DNA from: Pseudomonas mendocina
GTDB lineage: Bacteria; Pseudomonadota; Gammaproteobacteria; Pseudomonadales; Pseudomonadaceae
Direction of reading: 5' to 3'
Length of the DNA: 64,000 bases
Assembly (NCBI RefSeq): GCF_003008615.1
Contig: NZ_CP027657.1
Coordinates: forward strand, 1,364,001-1,428,000
Position 1 is the stretch's first letter, and each line of letters opens with the position of its first letter. Shown here piece by piece: positions 39,654 to 49,900 of this stretch. The notes beneath the pieces are model-generated. The model was given only the letters and a program-made list of their open reading frames with translations, did not search any database and was not told the origin of the DNA. Position numbers and translations under genes: made by a program.

Positions 39654-40167
39654 GCACACTGCGCGGCCAAAGCTGATCACGACGCCCCCCCAGCGGACAC
39701 CATCACCAGGTTATCAACAGGATCATCAACAGATTCAGGGGATAATCTGCGCCCAGCGCTGCACTGCCAGAAAAAATACTGGACAAACGCGCGTCATCCA
39801 CCACCTGCGCAGCGCCCCCAACGGCTTGATCAAAAAAACGCCAAACCGCTGAATCGCCTGATAATAAAGGGCTACAACGAGGCGTACAGAAGTTATCAAC
39901 AGCATCACCCACAGCTACCGTGGACAAGCTGACGACTCATCAACAGCCCTGATAATTTCTGTCAACCCTTTGTGCATAAAGGAAAAACACCACTGCTCAA
40001 AACTTCACCAGAATGCTGAGAACGGCATCAATACGGCCCGGTAGACAGCCGCTACCAGCTTATCCACAACTATTCCCACAGGCTTCGTGGAAAACTTTAT
40101 TTTCCAGGCTGGCATGTTGCCTGCTAAGCGAATTAGCCTTCTTTTCTCTGCCTAGTAAGGACGCTCC
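39654..40167. other. 514-base gap without gene, rich in DnaA-box-like 9-mers
   Basis: This gap is noticeably more AT-rich than its surroundings and holds no convincing gene. It contains TTATCAACA at 39711 and 39893, TCATCAACA at 39723 and 39937, and a perfect TTATCCACA at 40060. AT-rich stretches (GATAATC, TGATAATAAAGGG, TGATAATTTC) lie between them. No oriC genes (dnaA, dnaN) are near, so a replication origin is unlikely. A DnaA-titration or reactivation site is possible. Confidence 0.45.
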
Positions 40168-40782
40168 ATGTTCAGCTTCTTCCTCGCCGCCATGCTGCTC
40201 GGCTTCGTGTTCAATGCCGCGCCCGGTGCCGTGTTCAGTGAAACCCTGCGCCGCGGTCTGCGTGACGGCTACAGACCTGCGCTGCTGGTGCAGATCGGTT
40301 CGCTGGTGGGCGACGCCACCTGGGCCGCACTCGGCCTCACCGGTCTGGCCCTGTTGCTCGACAGCGCGCAGATTCGCTATCCGCTGACGCTGGCCAGCGC
40401 CCTCTATCTGGCCTGGCTCGGCTATCAGTCACTGCGCGATGCCCATCGCCCGCCGCAACCCAGTGACGATGGGCAGGTCGCCGCCAGTAGTGCCTTCGCC
40501 GCCGGCGCGGCCTTGTCGCTGACCAACCCGCAGAACATCGTCTACTGGGCCGCCATGGGGGGTGCGATGGCCGCCATCGGCGTCGCTCAGCCAACGCCCA
40601 TGCACCTGGCGGTGTTCTTCGCCGGCTTCATGGTGTCGTCGATACTCTGGTGCTTCATCTGCGCCGGCCTGGTGGACTGGTTCCGCCGCGCCGCTTCGCT
40701 ACTCTGGCACCGCCTGACCTACGCTGCCTGTGGCGTGGTGCTGCTGGGTCTGGCCGGCATGAGTGCGATGGAGCTGGTCTGA
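40168..40782 (+). CDS. LysE/RhtB-family amino-acid exporter
   Basis: This inner-membrane exporter (204 aa) has about six segments and the family pattern NAAPGAVFSETLRRGLRDGYRPALLVQIGSLVGD near the start, with SLTNPQNIVYWAAMGG in the second half. Substrate is not predictable. AAGGA precedes the ATG. Confidence 0.88.
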   Translation: MFSFFLAAMLLGFVFNAAPGAVFSETLRRGLRDGYRPALLVQIGSLVGDATWAALGLTGLALLLDSAQIRYPLTLASALYLAWLGYQSLRDAHRPPQPSDDGQVAASSAFAAGAALSLTNPQNIVYWAAMGGAMAAIGVAQPTPMHLAVFFAGFMVSSILWCFICAGLVDWFRRAASLLWHRLTYAACGVVLLGLAGMSAMELV

Positions 40783-40881
40783 TCGCACTGGGGCTATCGC
40801 CATCATCGAAACAATCTAACGGCGCAGAGTCCGCAACGGGACTAGCCTGAACAGCATGTCCCTGCGTCAGGAAGCCGCGCC

Positions 40882-40959
40882 ATGCACCTCAACGACCTGC
40901 TCAAGCAACTGCTCGCCAGCTACGCCTGTGCCACCTGCGGCATTGATACGCTGCACTGA
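40882..40959 (+). CDS. Possible 25-residue small protein with CxxC
   Basis: A short frame with an AGGA ribosome site 10 bases upstream encodes 25 residues. It begins [20 protein letters not shown], with an amphipathic start and a Cys-x-x-Cys pair. It lies alone in the 236-base gap between the LysE and LOG genes. No homologue is known to me, and chance cannot be excluded at this length. Confidence 0.25.
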   Translation: MHLNDLLKQLLASYACATCGIDTLH

Positions 40960-41018
40960 CACTTGGTGGCAGCGCAGCGGCTGGTTACCCTTGGCGCATT
41001 CAGCCAAGGAGTCCGTCC

Positions 41019-41606
41019 ATGTCCCTGCGTAGCCTCTGCGTCTTCTGTGGTGCCAGCCCCGGTGCCAGTCCCATCTACCGCGAAGCTGCCGAAGCGCTGG
41101 GTCAGCACCTGGCCGAGCGCGGCATTCGCCTGATCTACGGCGGCGGCGCCGTCGGCCTGATGGGCGTGGTTGCCGACGCGGCGCTCAATGCCGGTGGCGA
41201 GGTAATCGGCATCATCCCGCAGAGTCTGGAGCGTGCCGAGATCGGCCACCGCGGCCTGACCTGCCTGGAAGTGGTGGACGGCATGCACGCGCGCAAGGCG
41301 CGCATGGCCGAACTGGCCGACGCCTTCATCGCCCTGCCCGGCGGCCTCGGCACCCTGGAAGAGCTGTTCGAGGTCTGGACCTGGGGCCAGCTCGGCTACC
41401 ACGCCAAGCCGCTGGGCCTGCTGGAAGTGAACGGCTTCTACAGCAAACTCGGCGATTTCCTCGATCATCTGGTCACCGAGCGCTTCGTCCGCCCGCAACA
41501 CCGCGAGATGTTGCAGATCGCAGGCAGCCCCCAGCACCTGCTCGATGCCCTGAGCGAATGGCGCCCCAGCGTAGCGCCGAAATGGGTGGATCGCTCGCCC
41601 GTCTGA
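41019..41606 (+). CDS. LOG-family protein (cytokinin riboside 5'-monophosphate phosphoribohydrolase type)
   Basis: This 195-residue Rossmann-fold protein has the two LOG signatures: the nucleotide-binding [11 protein letters not shown] and the catalytic [15 protein letters not shown] followed by [16 protein letters not shown]. Bacterial LOGs cleave nucleoside 5'-monophosphates to the base and ribose phosphate. AAGGAG precedes the ATG. The P. aeruginosa counterpart (PA4923) is also next to azurin. Confidence 0.92.
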   Translation: MSLRSLCVFCGASPGASPIYREAAEALGQHLAERGIRLIYGGGAVGLMGVVADAALNAGGEVIGIIPQSLERAEIGHRGLTCLEVVDGMHARKARMAELADAFIALPGGLGTLEELFEVWTWGQLGYHAKPLGLLEVNGFYSKLGDFLDHLVTERFVRPQHREMLQIAGSPQHLLDALSEWRPSVAPKWVDRSPV

Positions 41607-41671
41607 GCCTGTACGCAGGGATGTAACACAATGCTACGCTCTGCGGCTTCTCTCCCCACGGAAGCCGCAAC

Positions 41672-42598
41672 ATGGCCGGAAGCAGCCTGCTCGCCCTGAT
41701 AGACGATATCAGCACCGTACTCGACGACGTCGCCACCATGACCAAGATCGCCGCGCGCAAGACCGCTGGCGTCTTGGGTGACGACCTCGCGCTTAACGCC
41801 CAGCAGGTCACGGGCGTACGTGCCGACCGCGAACTGCCGGTGGTCTGGGCGGTGGCCAAGGGCTCGCTGCTCAACAAAGCGATCCTGGTTCCCGCCGCTC
41901 TGCTGATCAGCGCCATCGCGCCCTGGCTGGTCGTGCCGCTACTGATGCTCGGCGGCCTGTTCCTCTGCTACGAGGGCGCCGAAAAACTCGTGCACAAGCT
42001 GCTGCACCGCCATGAGGAAGACGACAAGCAAGCGCGTCTGCAGGCCATCGCCAACCCCGAGGTCGACCTGGTGGCATTCGAGCGCGATAAGATTCGCGGC
42101 GCCGTACGCACCGACTTCATCCTCTCGGCGGAAATCATCGCCATCACCCTCGGCACCGTCGCCGCCGCCAGTTTCCTCAATCAGGTGCTGGTGCTCAGTG
42201 GCATCGCCTTGGTGATGACCATTGGCGTCTATGGCCTGGTCGCCGGTATCGTCAAGCTGGACGACGCCGGGCTTTACCTCAGCCAGCGCACCAATGCCTT
42301 CGCCCAGGCTTGCGGTCGCGGCATCCTGCGCCTGGCGCCCTGGTTGATGAAGACCCTGTCGGTAGTCGGTACCGCCGCCATGTTCATGGTTGGCGGCGGC
42401 ATCCTCAGCCATGGCCTGCCGCCAGTAGAGGCGGCCGTACACCACACCGCCGAGTGGGTAGCGCGCGATGCCGGGCAGTTGCTGTCGCTGCTGGTTCCCA
42501 CGCTGCTCAATGCGCTGTTCGGCGTACTGGCAGGCTTGCTGACACTGCCGCTGGTCAGCCTGGGGCAGCGTATCTGGCAGGCCCTGCGCGGTAACTGA
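41672..42598 (+). CDS. DUF808 (YedI-like) inner-membrane protein
   Basis: This 308-residue membrane protein matches the DUF808/YedI family. Features are the N-terminal [64 protein letters not shown] and [10 protein letters not shown], plus several hydrophobic segments. Function unknown. It lies between the LOG and azurin genes. Confidence 0.87.
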   Translation: MAGSSLLALIDDISTVLDDVATMTKIAARKTAGVLGDDLALNAQQVTGVRADRELPVVWAVAKGSLLNKAILVPAALLISAIAPWLVVPLLMLGGLFLCYEGAEKLVHKLLHRHEEDDKQARLQAIANPEVDLVAFERDKIRGAVRTDFILSAEIIAITLGTVAAASFLNQVLVLSGIALVMTIGVYGLVAGIVKLDDAGLYLSQRTNAFAQACGRGILRLAPWLMKTLSVVGTAAMFMVGGGILSHGLPPVEAAVHHTAEWVARDAGQLLSLLVPTLLNALFGVLAGLLTLPLVSLGQRIWQALRGN

Positions 42599-42985
42599 TC
42601 ATTTTTCAACCAGCACCTGGCGCCTCCCAAGGGGCGCCAGTCAGCGCGACTTTCCCCAACCTTGTCCACAGGCTCCTCCACAGCTTCTGGGGATAGCGCC
42701 AGAAGCCTGCATGCACCTTGATGAACCGTCGCTGGCCTAAGCGAAGCATTTCATTACAAAGGACTTTTTGTCTGACGTGAGGTGCGCCAAGCGCCCTGCG
42801 CGAAAGCTGACCAACCGCCCAGAAAGCCCGAAACCAGCGGCCTGATCGCAGCTTTTCAGACCTTGCGCACACACTTATCCACAGTTTCTCTGGATAACCA
42901 CCGTGACCTTCGGTCGCACTCTACAGAGGCCGCGGCTGTGCCACTCTCGAAAAACCTGACCGACTCAATGGAATCTGGAGGAAAC
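42599..42985. other. 387-base gap before azurin: hairpin and DnaA-box-like sites
   Basis: No gene is seen. CTGGCGCC-N8-GGCGCCAG (42617-42640) is a strong hairpin after DUF808, without a T run, and may end that transcript. TTGTCCACA (42662), a perfect TTATCCACA (42875-42883) and TTATCCAGA on the minus strand (about 42890) follow. The azurin promoter must be in the right part, but no ANR box of the TTGAT-N4-ATCAA type could be found. Confidence 0.5.
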
Positions 42986-43438
42986 ATGATGTTGCGTAAC
43001 GTGGCACTGATGGCTCTGCTCGGACTGGCCAGCACACCTCTGCTGGCCGCCGAATGTTCGGTAGACGTCGAGTCGACGGATCAGATGACCTTCAACACCC
43101 AGGCCATCTCCGTAAGCAAGAGCTGCAAGACCTTCACCGTCAACCTCAAGCACACGGGCTCCCTGCCCAAGACGGCCATGGGCCATAACTGGGTGCTGAG
43201 CAAGACCGCCGACATGCCCGGTATCGCCACCGATGGCATCCCCGCCGGCCCCGATGCCAGCTACCTCAAGGCCGGCGACGAGCGTGTCGTCGCTCACACC
43301 GACCTGATCGGCGGCGGCGAGAGCACCTCGGTGACCTTCGACGTGAGCAAGCTGGCAGCGGGCGAGGATTACAGCTTCTTCTGCTCCTTCCCCGGCCACT
43401 ACTCGATGATGAAAGGCAGCCTGAAACTGGCCGACTGA
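42986..43438 (+). CDS. azu: Azurin precursor
   Basis: This blue copper protein (150-residue precursor) carries electrons in the periplasm, classically to nitrite reductase or a peroxidase. The signal peptide ends near STPLLA and the mature part starts AECSVDVES. Copper ligands H67, C133, H138 and M142 and the disulfide pair C24-C47 are present (mature numbers 46, 112, 117, 121, 3 and 26). TGGAGG precedes two adjacent ATGs. Confidence 0.97.
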   Translation: MMLRNVALMALLGLASTPLLAAECSVDVESTDQMTFNTQAISVSKSCKTFTVNLKHTGSLPKTAMGHNWVLSKTADMPGIATDGIPAGPDASYLKAGDERVVAHTDLIGGGESTSVTFDVSKLAAGEDYSFFCSFPGHYSMMKGSLKLAD

Positions 43439-43456
43439 CGCTCCAGCGCGGCCAAG

Positions 43457-43489
43457 TCCCAGCCATGGCCTTCATCGCCATGGCTGGGA
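43457..43489. terminator. Hairpin after azurin
   Basis: TCCCAGCCATGGC and GCCATGGCTGGGA pair over 13 bases with a 7-base loop. There is no clear T run on the plus strand, so this may be a weak terminator or a hairpin that protects the abundant azurin message. The convergent transglutaminase gene ends 6 bases away. Confidence 0.6.
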
Positions 43490-43494
43490 TCTCC

Positions 43495-44388
43495 TCACCC
43501 CAGTGGCAATACCGTGACCTGCACTTCCGGGTCGTGACTGCCACCGCCCAGAATCACCCCACGCAGCGGTGAGACATCGGAGAAATCCCGCCCCCAAGCC
43601 AGGGTGATGTGCTCCAGCGCTGGACGCACGTTGTTGGTCGGATCGAAGTCCACCCAGCCCTGACGCGGGCAATACAGCGACACCCAGGCATGCGAAGCAT
43701 CCGCTCCTATCAGTCGCGGCTGACCGGGTGGCGGCTGAGTCAGCAGGTAGCCGCTGACGTAACGCGCCGCCAGACCGCGTGAGCGCAGGCAGGCAAGCAT
43801 CAGGTGGGCGAAGTCCTGGCAAACCCCACGCTTCTCCTCCAACACTTGCAACAGCGGTGTGGCCACCTGAGTGGCTTCGGCATCGAAGCTGAACTCGTCG
43901 AAGATCTTTTGCATCAGCGCCTGGCCGGCCTGCAACAACGGGCGCCCCGGCGTGAAGCAGTCATCGGCGTACTCGGCGAACACCTGCTTCAGGCGCACAT
44001 AGGGTGACTCGAAGCGATAGCGCGCCGCCTCCAGCAGTGCCGGCGCCATGGGCTTGCCGCTGTAGCTGAGGGCGGCGCAGGCAGCTTCCCAGTTCGGTGA
44101 ATCATCCAGTTCCAGCGCTGGCCGCGCCAGCACCTCGACGCGCAACCGCGCACTGACGCTCAGTGCCTCGTGCGGGCGCTCGAACACCAGCCGTGTCAGC
44201 GGATTGCCGAATACGTCCAGGCCGTCGCGGCGCTGGCAGGGCTGCGGATCGATGCGCAGTTCATGTTCGTGGCAGCGCTGCCAGGGGCATTCGCGCGGCC
44301 ACAGGTGCGCCAGTTGCTGGGCCAGGGAAACCGGCGCCGAGTAACGGTAATAGGTGTCGTGAAGAACCTGATACAGCGCACTGCTCAT
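43495..44388 (-). CDS. Transglutaminase-like cysteine protease-fold protein (last gene of ATP-grasp operon)
   Basis: This 297-residue protein has an N-terminal beta domain (about 1-90, typical of bacterial transglutaminase-like proteins) and a transglutaminase core with C190 (KRGVCQDFAHLM), H233 (ASHAWVSLY) and D249 (WVDFDPTNN). The start overlaps the stop of the upstream gene (ATGA). Such proteins are regularly linked with circularly permuted ATP-grasp and alpha-E proteins in a predicted peptide-modifying or peptide-forming system. Confidence 0.9.
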   Translation of the reverse strand: MSSALYQVLHDTYYRYSAPVSLAQQLAHLWPRECPWQRCHEHELRIDPQPCQRRDGLDVFGNPLTRLVFERPHEALSVSARLRVEVLARPALELDDSPNWEAACAALSYSGKPMAPALLEAARYRFESPYVRLKQVFAEYADDCFTPGRPLLQAGQALMQKIFDEFSFDAEATQVATPLLQVLEEKRGVCQDFAHLMLACLRSRGLAARYVSGYLLTQPPPGQPRLIGADASHAWVSLYCPRQGWVDFDPTNNVRPALEHITLAWGRDFSDVSPLRGVILGGGSHDPEVQVTVLPLG

Positions 44389-46871
44389 GAGGATTGCGTC
44401 CGCTGGCTGACGTCGACATGGACGAAGAAGCGCAGCCCAAGGTGATCGGATACCGCACCGGCGGCTTCGCTGATGGCCACCAGCAGATCGGCCAGGCCTT
44501 CGAGCACCGCGCGAGTGCTGCCGGGGCCGAACAGCGGGTTTTCCAGGCTGGCCAGGCTGAAGGCGCTCAACTGTTGCTCCAGATAGACCAGGTAGCGTTC
44601 GGCCGGCAGTTCGAAGCGCTCGTGAAGGCCTTGCAACGAATGCAGCAGGGTGCGCATCTGGAAGATCACCGCATGCGGGTTCTGCTCGTCCAGCAGCAGC
44701 AGGTCGAGTACCGGGATCAGTTGCGCCGAGGCCAGGTAGCGGGTGCGGTAGGTGATGCTGCTGTTGCCCAGCTCCAGCAGCCACTCCAGCGCCGACTGAT
44801 CGGTGGCCGAGCCGCTGCGCAGGAAGCCGGCGAAGCTGTCGCAGAGAAACTGCAGGCGCTCGATGTAGCGGCCGAGCATGAGGAAGCGCCAGCCGTCGTC
44901 GCGGGTCATGTCGTCGAGGGCGAAGCCCGACAGCGCCGCCAGTGACATCAGCAGGCGGTTGAGGAAATCCAGCAACTCGCCAAAATCGGCCGGCTGGCCT
45001 TCGAGCAGCTGCGCCTCGCGCTGCAGCTCGACCAGCGCCTGCCAGTTGGCCTGGGACAGCTTGCCGCGCACGCTGCCAGCGGCCCACTGCAGACGCTGCA
45101 GGTTGGCCCGCAGGCTGGCCGGCCAGTCACCGCCAAGTAGCGCCTGCAGCAGGCGCGCCTCCAGCTCGCCCTCCTCCGCCCCGGCCAGCAGACCCAGCTC
45201 CTCGGCCAATGCCAGCGCACTCTGTAGTGCCTGCGGGTCGTCGTCATCGTCGACGTAGCGCGCCAGCATGATACGCAGCAGCCGCGCGCTGCCCTCGCAG
45301 CGCTCGGCATAGCGACCGAACCAGAACAGGTTCTCCACCACCCGCGAGGGCAGGAAGGGGTCACTGCGCACCAGGTCGGCAGTGCCCAGGGTGCGCTGCG
45401 TCTGCCAGGGCTCACCGCCACTCTGACGGGTGCCGAGTACCCAGGTGTCCTTGCTCGCCCCGCCCCGCTGCATCGACACCACCTCGGCGTCGGCTTCGCC
45501 GGCCACACGGGTCAGGCCGCCGGGCATCACCCGGTAACCCTCGGCGCTGGCCACGGCGAACACGCGCATGCCAATGGCGCGCGGTTGCAGGCCGCTGCCG
45601 TCCCACACCGGTGCCTGTGACAGCTTGGCCCGCGCCTGCGCCACGTAGGCGTAGGGGCGCAGCTTGAGGCGTGCGGCCAGCTTGGTACGCTGCGTCTCGT
45701 CCAGGTCGCGGCCGAACACCGGGGTAAAGCTTTGCGAGGGAAAGGCCGGGCGCACCAGCAGCTCATCGAGTTTTTCCAGCGCCTCGTCCAGTACAGGCGG
45801 CTCGCCGCACCACCAACTGGCAATGGACGGCAACAGCAGTTCCTCGCCGAGCAGGTGCTCGCTGATCGCCGGCAGGAAACCGGGCAGACCGGGCGATTCC
45901 AGCACGCCGCTGCCCAGGGCATTGGCCACCAGCACGCGGCCACGGCGCACGGCCTCGAGCAGGCCGGGCACACCGAGAGCAGAGTCGGTGCGCAGCTCCA
46001 GTGGGTCGCAGTAGTCGTCGTCGAGGCGGCGCAGCACCGCATGCACGCGACGCAGACCGGCCAGGGTCTTGAGGTAGAGGGTGGCGTCGCGCACGGTCAG
46101 GTCGCTGCCTTCGACCAGTGGATAACCGAGCTGGCGCGCCAGGTACAGGTGCTCGAAGTAGCTCTCGTTGAAGCGTCCCGGCGTCAGCAGCACCACCAGC
46201 GGTGTCTCGCCGCCACTCGGCGCCTGACGCGCCAGAGTGTCCTGCAGGGTGCGGAAGAAGCCGGCCAGGTACTGCACGCGCAGGTCGCGGTAAAGCTCGG
46301 GGAAGGCACGCGAGACGATCTGCCGATTCTCCAGTGCATAACCGGCGCCGGAGGGTGCCTGGGTGCGGTCGGCGGTGACCCACCAGCGACCGTCCGGCGC
46401 GCGGGCCAGATCCACCGCATACAGGTGCAGCCAGGTGCCGCCAGGCGCCTGCATGCCCTGGCAGGGCCAGAGGAAGTTGTTGTGGCCGAACACCAGCTCG
46501 GTCGGCAGCAGGCCTTCGGCGATCAGTTTCTGCGGGCCATAGAGATCAGCCAGCACACGGTTGAGCAGGGTCGCGCGCTGCGCCACGCCAGCGGCGATCT
46601 GCTGCCACTCGTCAGCCGGGATCAGGTTGGGCAGCAGGTCGAGTTCCCACGGGCGATCCGCGCCGTCCGGGTCGGCGTAGACGTTGTAGGTGACGCCGTT
46701 CTCCTGGATCTGCCGAGCCAGCATGGCCTCGCGCTGCGCCAGGTGCTCCGGGCGGCTGCGTGCCAGTTGCTCGTATAGGCGGCGCCAGTGCGGGCGCACG
46801 CCACCCTTGGCATCGAGCAGTTCGTGATAGGCCCCGGCGGGGGACGGGTAATCGGCTAGCAGGTCGTGCAT
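44385..46871 (-). CDS. Circularly permuted ATP-grasp protein fused to alpha-E domain
   Basis: This 828-residue protein joins a circularly permuted ATP-grasp region (about 1-475; family DUF404/DUF407, with LLNRVLADLYGPQKLIAEGLLP, LLTPGRFNESYFEH and RRGRVLVANALGSGVLESPGLPGFLP) to an all-helical alpha-E region (about 510-825; VVENLFWFGRYAERCEGSARLLR, MTRDDGWRFLMLGRYIERLQFLCDS). In many bacteria these are two separate genes. The ATP-grasp part is predicted to form amide bonds (amidoligase). The ATG at 46871 replaces an upstream TTG. Confidence 0.88.
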   Translation of the reverse strand: MHDLLADYPSPAGAYHELLDAKGGVRPHWRRLYEQLARSRPEHLAQREAMLARQIQENGVTYNVYADPDGADRPWELDLLPNLIPADEWQQIAAGVAQRATLLNRVLADLYGPQKLIAEGLLPTELVFGHNNFLWPCQGMQAPGGTWLHLYAVDLARAPDGRWWVTADRTQAPSGAGYALENRQIVSRAFPELYRDLRVQYLAGFFRTLQDTLARQAPSGGETPLVVLLTPGRFNESYFEHLYLARQLGYPLVEGSDLTVRDATLYLKTLAGLRRVHAVLRRLDDDYCDPLELRTDSALGVPGLLEAVRRGRVLVANALGSGVLESPGLPGFLPAISEHLLGEELLLPSIASWWCGEPPVLDEALEKLDELLVRPAFPSQSFTPVFGRDLDETQRTKLAARLKLRPYAYVAQARAKLSQAPVWDGSGLQPRAIGMRVFAVASAEGYRVMPGGLTRVAGEADAEVVSMQRGGASKDTWVLGTRQSGGEPWQTQRTLGTADLVRSDPFLPSRVVENLFWFGRYAERCEGSARLLRIMLARYVDDDDDPQALQSALALAEELGLLAGAEEGELEARLLQALLGGDWPASLRANLQRLQWAAGSVRGKLSQANWQALVELQREAQLLEGQPADFGELLDFLNRLLMSLAALSGFALDDMTRDDGWRFLMLGRYIERLQFLCDSFAGFLRSGSATDQSALEWLLELGNSSITYRTRYLASAQLIPVLDLLLLDEQNPHAVIFQMRTLLHSLQGLHERFELPAERYLVYLEQQLSAFSLASLENPLFGPGSTRAVLEGLADLLVAISEAAGAVSDHLGLRFFVHVDVSQRTQSS

Positions 46872-46915
46872 GGCAGGCTCGGCAGTGGCAAGGCGGTGCA
46901 AATCCTTGAAGCACC

Positions 46916-46964
46916 GTGGGAGGGGCTTTAGCCGCGACCGTCGCCGCTAAAGCGCCTCCCACAC
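46916..46964. repeat. GTGGGAGGGGC inverted repeat
   Basis: GTGGGAGGGGCTTTAGC faces GCTAAAGCGCCTCCCAC with a short loop, filling most of the 107-base gap between two genes of the ATP-grasp operon. Same family as 6247-6325. Confidence 0.65.
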
Positions 46965-46978
46965 ATTGCTGGATTGCG

Positions 46979-49900
46979 TCAGACGCGACGCATATCCAGG
47001 GTCATTGGCAGCTCATTATTGTCTATCGGCTGCATGACTGGGCGCTTGCCTGGGCTGTGGCCCAGGCGGAAGAAGCGCGCCAGACGCCGGCTTTCCGCCT
47101 CGTAGGCATTGACCGGCAGGCTGTCATAGTTGCGACCGCCCGGATGCGCGACATGGTACTGGCAACCACCCAGCGAGCGCTGCATCCAGGTGTCGATGAG
47201 GTCGAACACCAGCGGCGCATGCACGCCGATGGTCGGTTGCAGGCAACTGGCCGGCTGCCAAGCGCGGAAGCGCACACCACCGACGAATTCGCCGACCTTG
47301 CCGGACGGCCGCAGCGGCACCTGCACGCCGTTGCAGGTCAGCACGTAGCGATCCGGCGCCATGCCGCCCACCTTCACCTGCAGCCGCTCCAGGGACGAGT
47401 CGACGTAACGCACGGTGCCACCGACCGCGCCCTCCTCGCCCAGTACGTGCCAGGGTTCCAGCGCCTGACGCACTTCCAGATCGATGCCCTTGACCGTGAA
47501 GTCGCCGGCCTTGGGGAAGCGAAACTCGAAATGCGGGGCGAACCACTCATTGCGCAGGCGATAGCCGAAACTGCCCAGTTCCTGCAACACGTCGGCGAAA
47601 TCCTGTTCGACGAAATGCGGCAGCAGGAAGCGGTCGTGCAACTCGGTACCCCAGCGCACCAGCTTCGCCGGCCGATAGGGCTCTTGCCAGAAGCGGGCGA
47701 TCAGCGCACGCAACAGAAGTTGCTGGGCCAGGCTCATCTGCGCGTGCGGCGGCATCTCGAAGGCGCGCAACTCGAGCAGGCCAAGGCGGCCGCTGGCCGA
47801 ATCCGGCGAGTACAGCTTGTCGATGCAGAACTCGGCGCGGTGGGTGTTGCCGGTGACGTCCACCAGCAGGTTGCGCAACAGCCGGTCGACCAGCCACGGT
47901 GGGCAGTCGCGGCCCGGCTCGGGCATCTGCGCAAAGGCGATCTCCAGCTCGTACAAGGCGTCGTTGCGCGCCTCATCCACGCGCGGCGCCTGCGAGGTCG
48001 GACCGATGAACAAACCGCTGAACAGGTAGGACAACGACGGGTGGTTGTGCCAGTAGCTGATCAGGCTACGCAGCAGATCGGGGCGGCGCAGGAACGGCGA
48101 ATCCCCCGGCGTCGCCCCGCCGAGGACGAAGTGGTTGCCGCCGCCGGTGCCGGTGTGGCGCCCGTCGATCATGAATTTCTCGCTGGACAGGCGTGATTGG
48201 CGCGCGGCCTCGTAGAGAAATTCGCAGCGTTCGACCAGCTCTTCCCAGTTGCCGGCCGGGTGGATGTTCACCTCGATCACGCCCGGATCAGGGGTGACGC
48301 GGAAATACTGCAGGCGCGGGTCAAGCGGTGGCTCGTAGCCCTCCAGCAGCACCGGGCAATTGAGCTCGGCGGCCACCGCCTCAATGGCCGCGACCAGCTC
48401 CAGGTAATCCTCGAGATGGCTCAGCGGCGGCATGAACAGGTACAGGCGGCCCTCACGCGGCTCGGCGCATAGCGCGGTGCGCACGATGCCGGCAGCCGAT
48501 TGCCCGCTGGCCGGGCGCACGCTCTGCGGGCCGCTGGCGGGGGCGCCGCGCCAGACGCCACGCAACTGGCGCTGGATCTGCGCCGGACGGGGCAACGGCG
48601 GCAACGCCTGGCTAGGGTCGACCGGGTTGATGTAAGGGTAGTCGGCCTGGCTGACCCAGGGCAGCGAATCCAGCGGCAGGCGGTAACCCAATGCCGAGTC
48701 GCCTGGCAGCAGGCGGCAGTGTTCGTCACGCAGGAACCAGCGCCCACTCTGCCAGCCCTCGCCGACCACCTGGCGCGCCAGCGGCAGCACATGGCCGACC
48801 ACGGCGTCGAGGCCCTGCTCGAACACCTTGCGCAGGCGCTCACGCTCCAGTGGGTCGCTCAGGCGCGGATCGTCTGGGGTGACGTTGTCCGGCAGCTTGC
48901 GTTCGCGCCACAGGTAGTAGAACCAGTCCTCATAGGCCGGGAAGACGTTACCGACATCCACATCCAGGCGCGCCGCCAAGGCGGCGAGAAAGCGCGCGGC
49001 GGTTTCGGCGGTGGCGCCGTAGCCACGTTTCTCGTCGGCCAGCAGCTTGGGATCCTGCCACAGCGGCTCACCGTCGCGACGCCAGAAGCAGTTCAGCGAC
49101 CAGCGCGGCAACTGCTCACCCGGGTACCACTTGCCCTGGCCGAAATGCACCAGCGCTTTGGGCGCATAGTGGTTGCGCAGGCGATAGAACAGATCGGCTG
49201 CCAGGCGACGCTTGTTCGGCCCCAGCGCAGCGGTGTTCCACTCATCGTCATCGGGATAGTCGAGGGCGACGAAGGTTGGCTCGCCGCCCATGGTCAGGCG
49301 CACGTCGTGCTTGTGCAGGTCATCGTCGATCTGCTGCCCCAGCGCCAGGATCGCCTGCCATTGCGACTCGCTGTAGGGCTTGGTGACTCGCGGCGCCTCC
49401 CACACGCGCTCGACGCTCATCAGATGCTCGAACTCCACCTCGCACTCGTCCAGCCCGCCGGTGATCGGCGCCGCCGAAGACGGCTCGGGGCTGCACGCCA
49501 GCGGGATGTGGCCTTCGCCGGCGAACAGCCCCGAAGTCGGATCGAGGCCGATCCAGCCGGCACCCGGCAGGTACACCTCGCACCAGGCGTGCAGGTCGGT
49601 GAAGTCCTGTTCGGTGCCGCTGGGGCCATCGAGGGATTTGACGTCGGCGGTGAGCTGGATCAGGTAGCCGGAGACGAAGCGTGCAGCCAGGCCCATGTGG
49701 CGCATCAGCTGCACCAGCAACCAGGCCGAATCGCGGCAGGAGCCGGACGCCTTGTCCAGGCTTTCCTCGGGCGTCTGCACACCGGGCTCCATGCGAATCA
49801 GGTAACGGATATCGGTCGACAGACGCTGATTCAGCGCCACCAGGAAATCGATGCTGGGCACCGGTTCGCGGGAGATGCTGGCCAGGTATTTGGCAAACAG

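Noticed and set aside
39654..40167. Chromosomal replication origin
   Set aside because: Despite the DnaA-like boxes, dnaA, dnaN, rpmH and gidA are absent, and both sides are unrelated genes.
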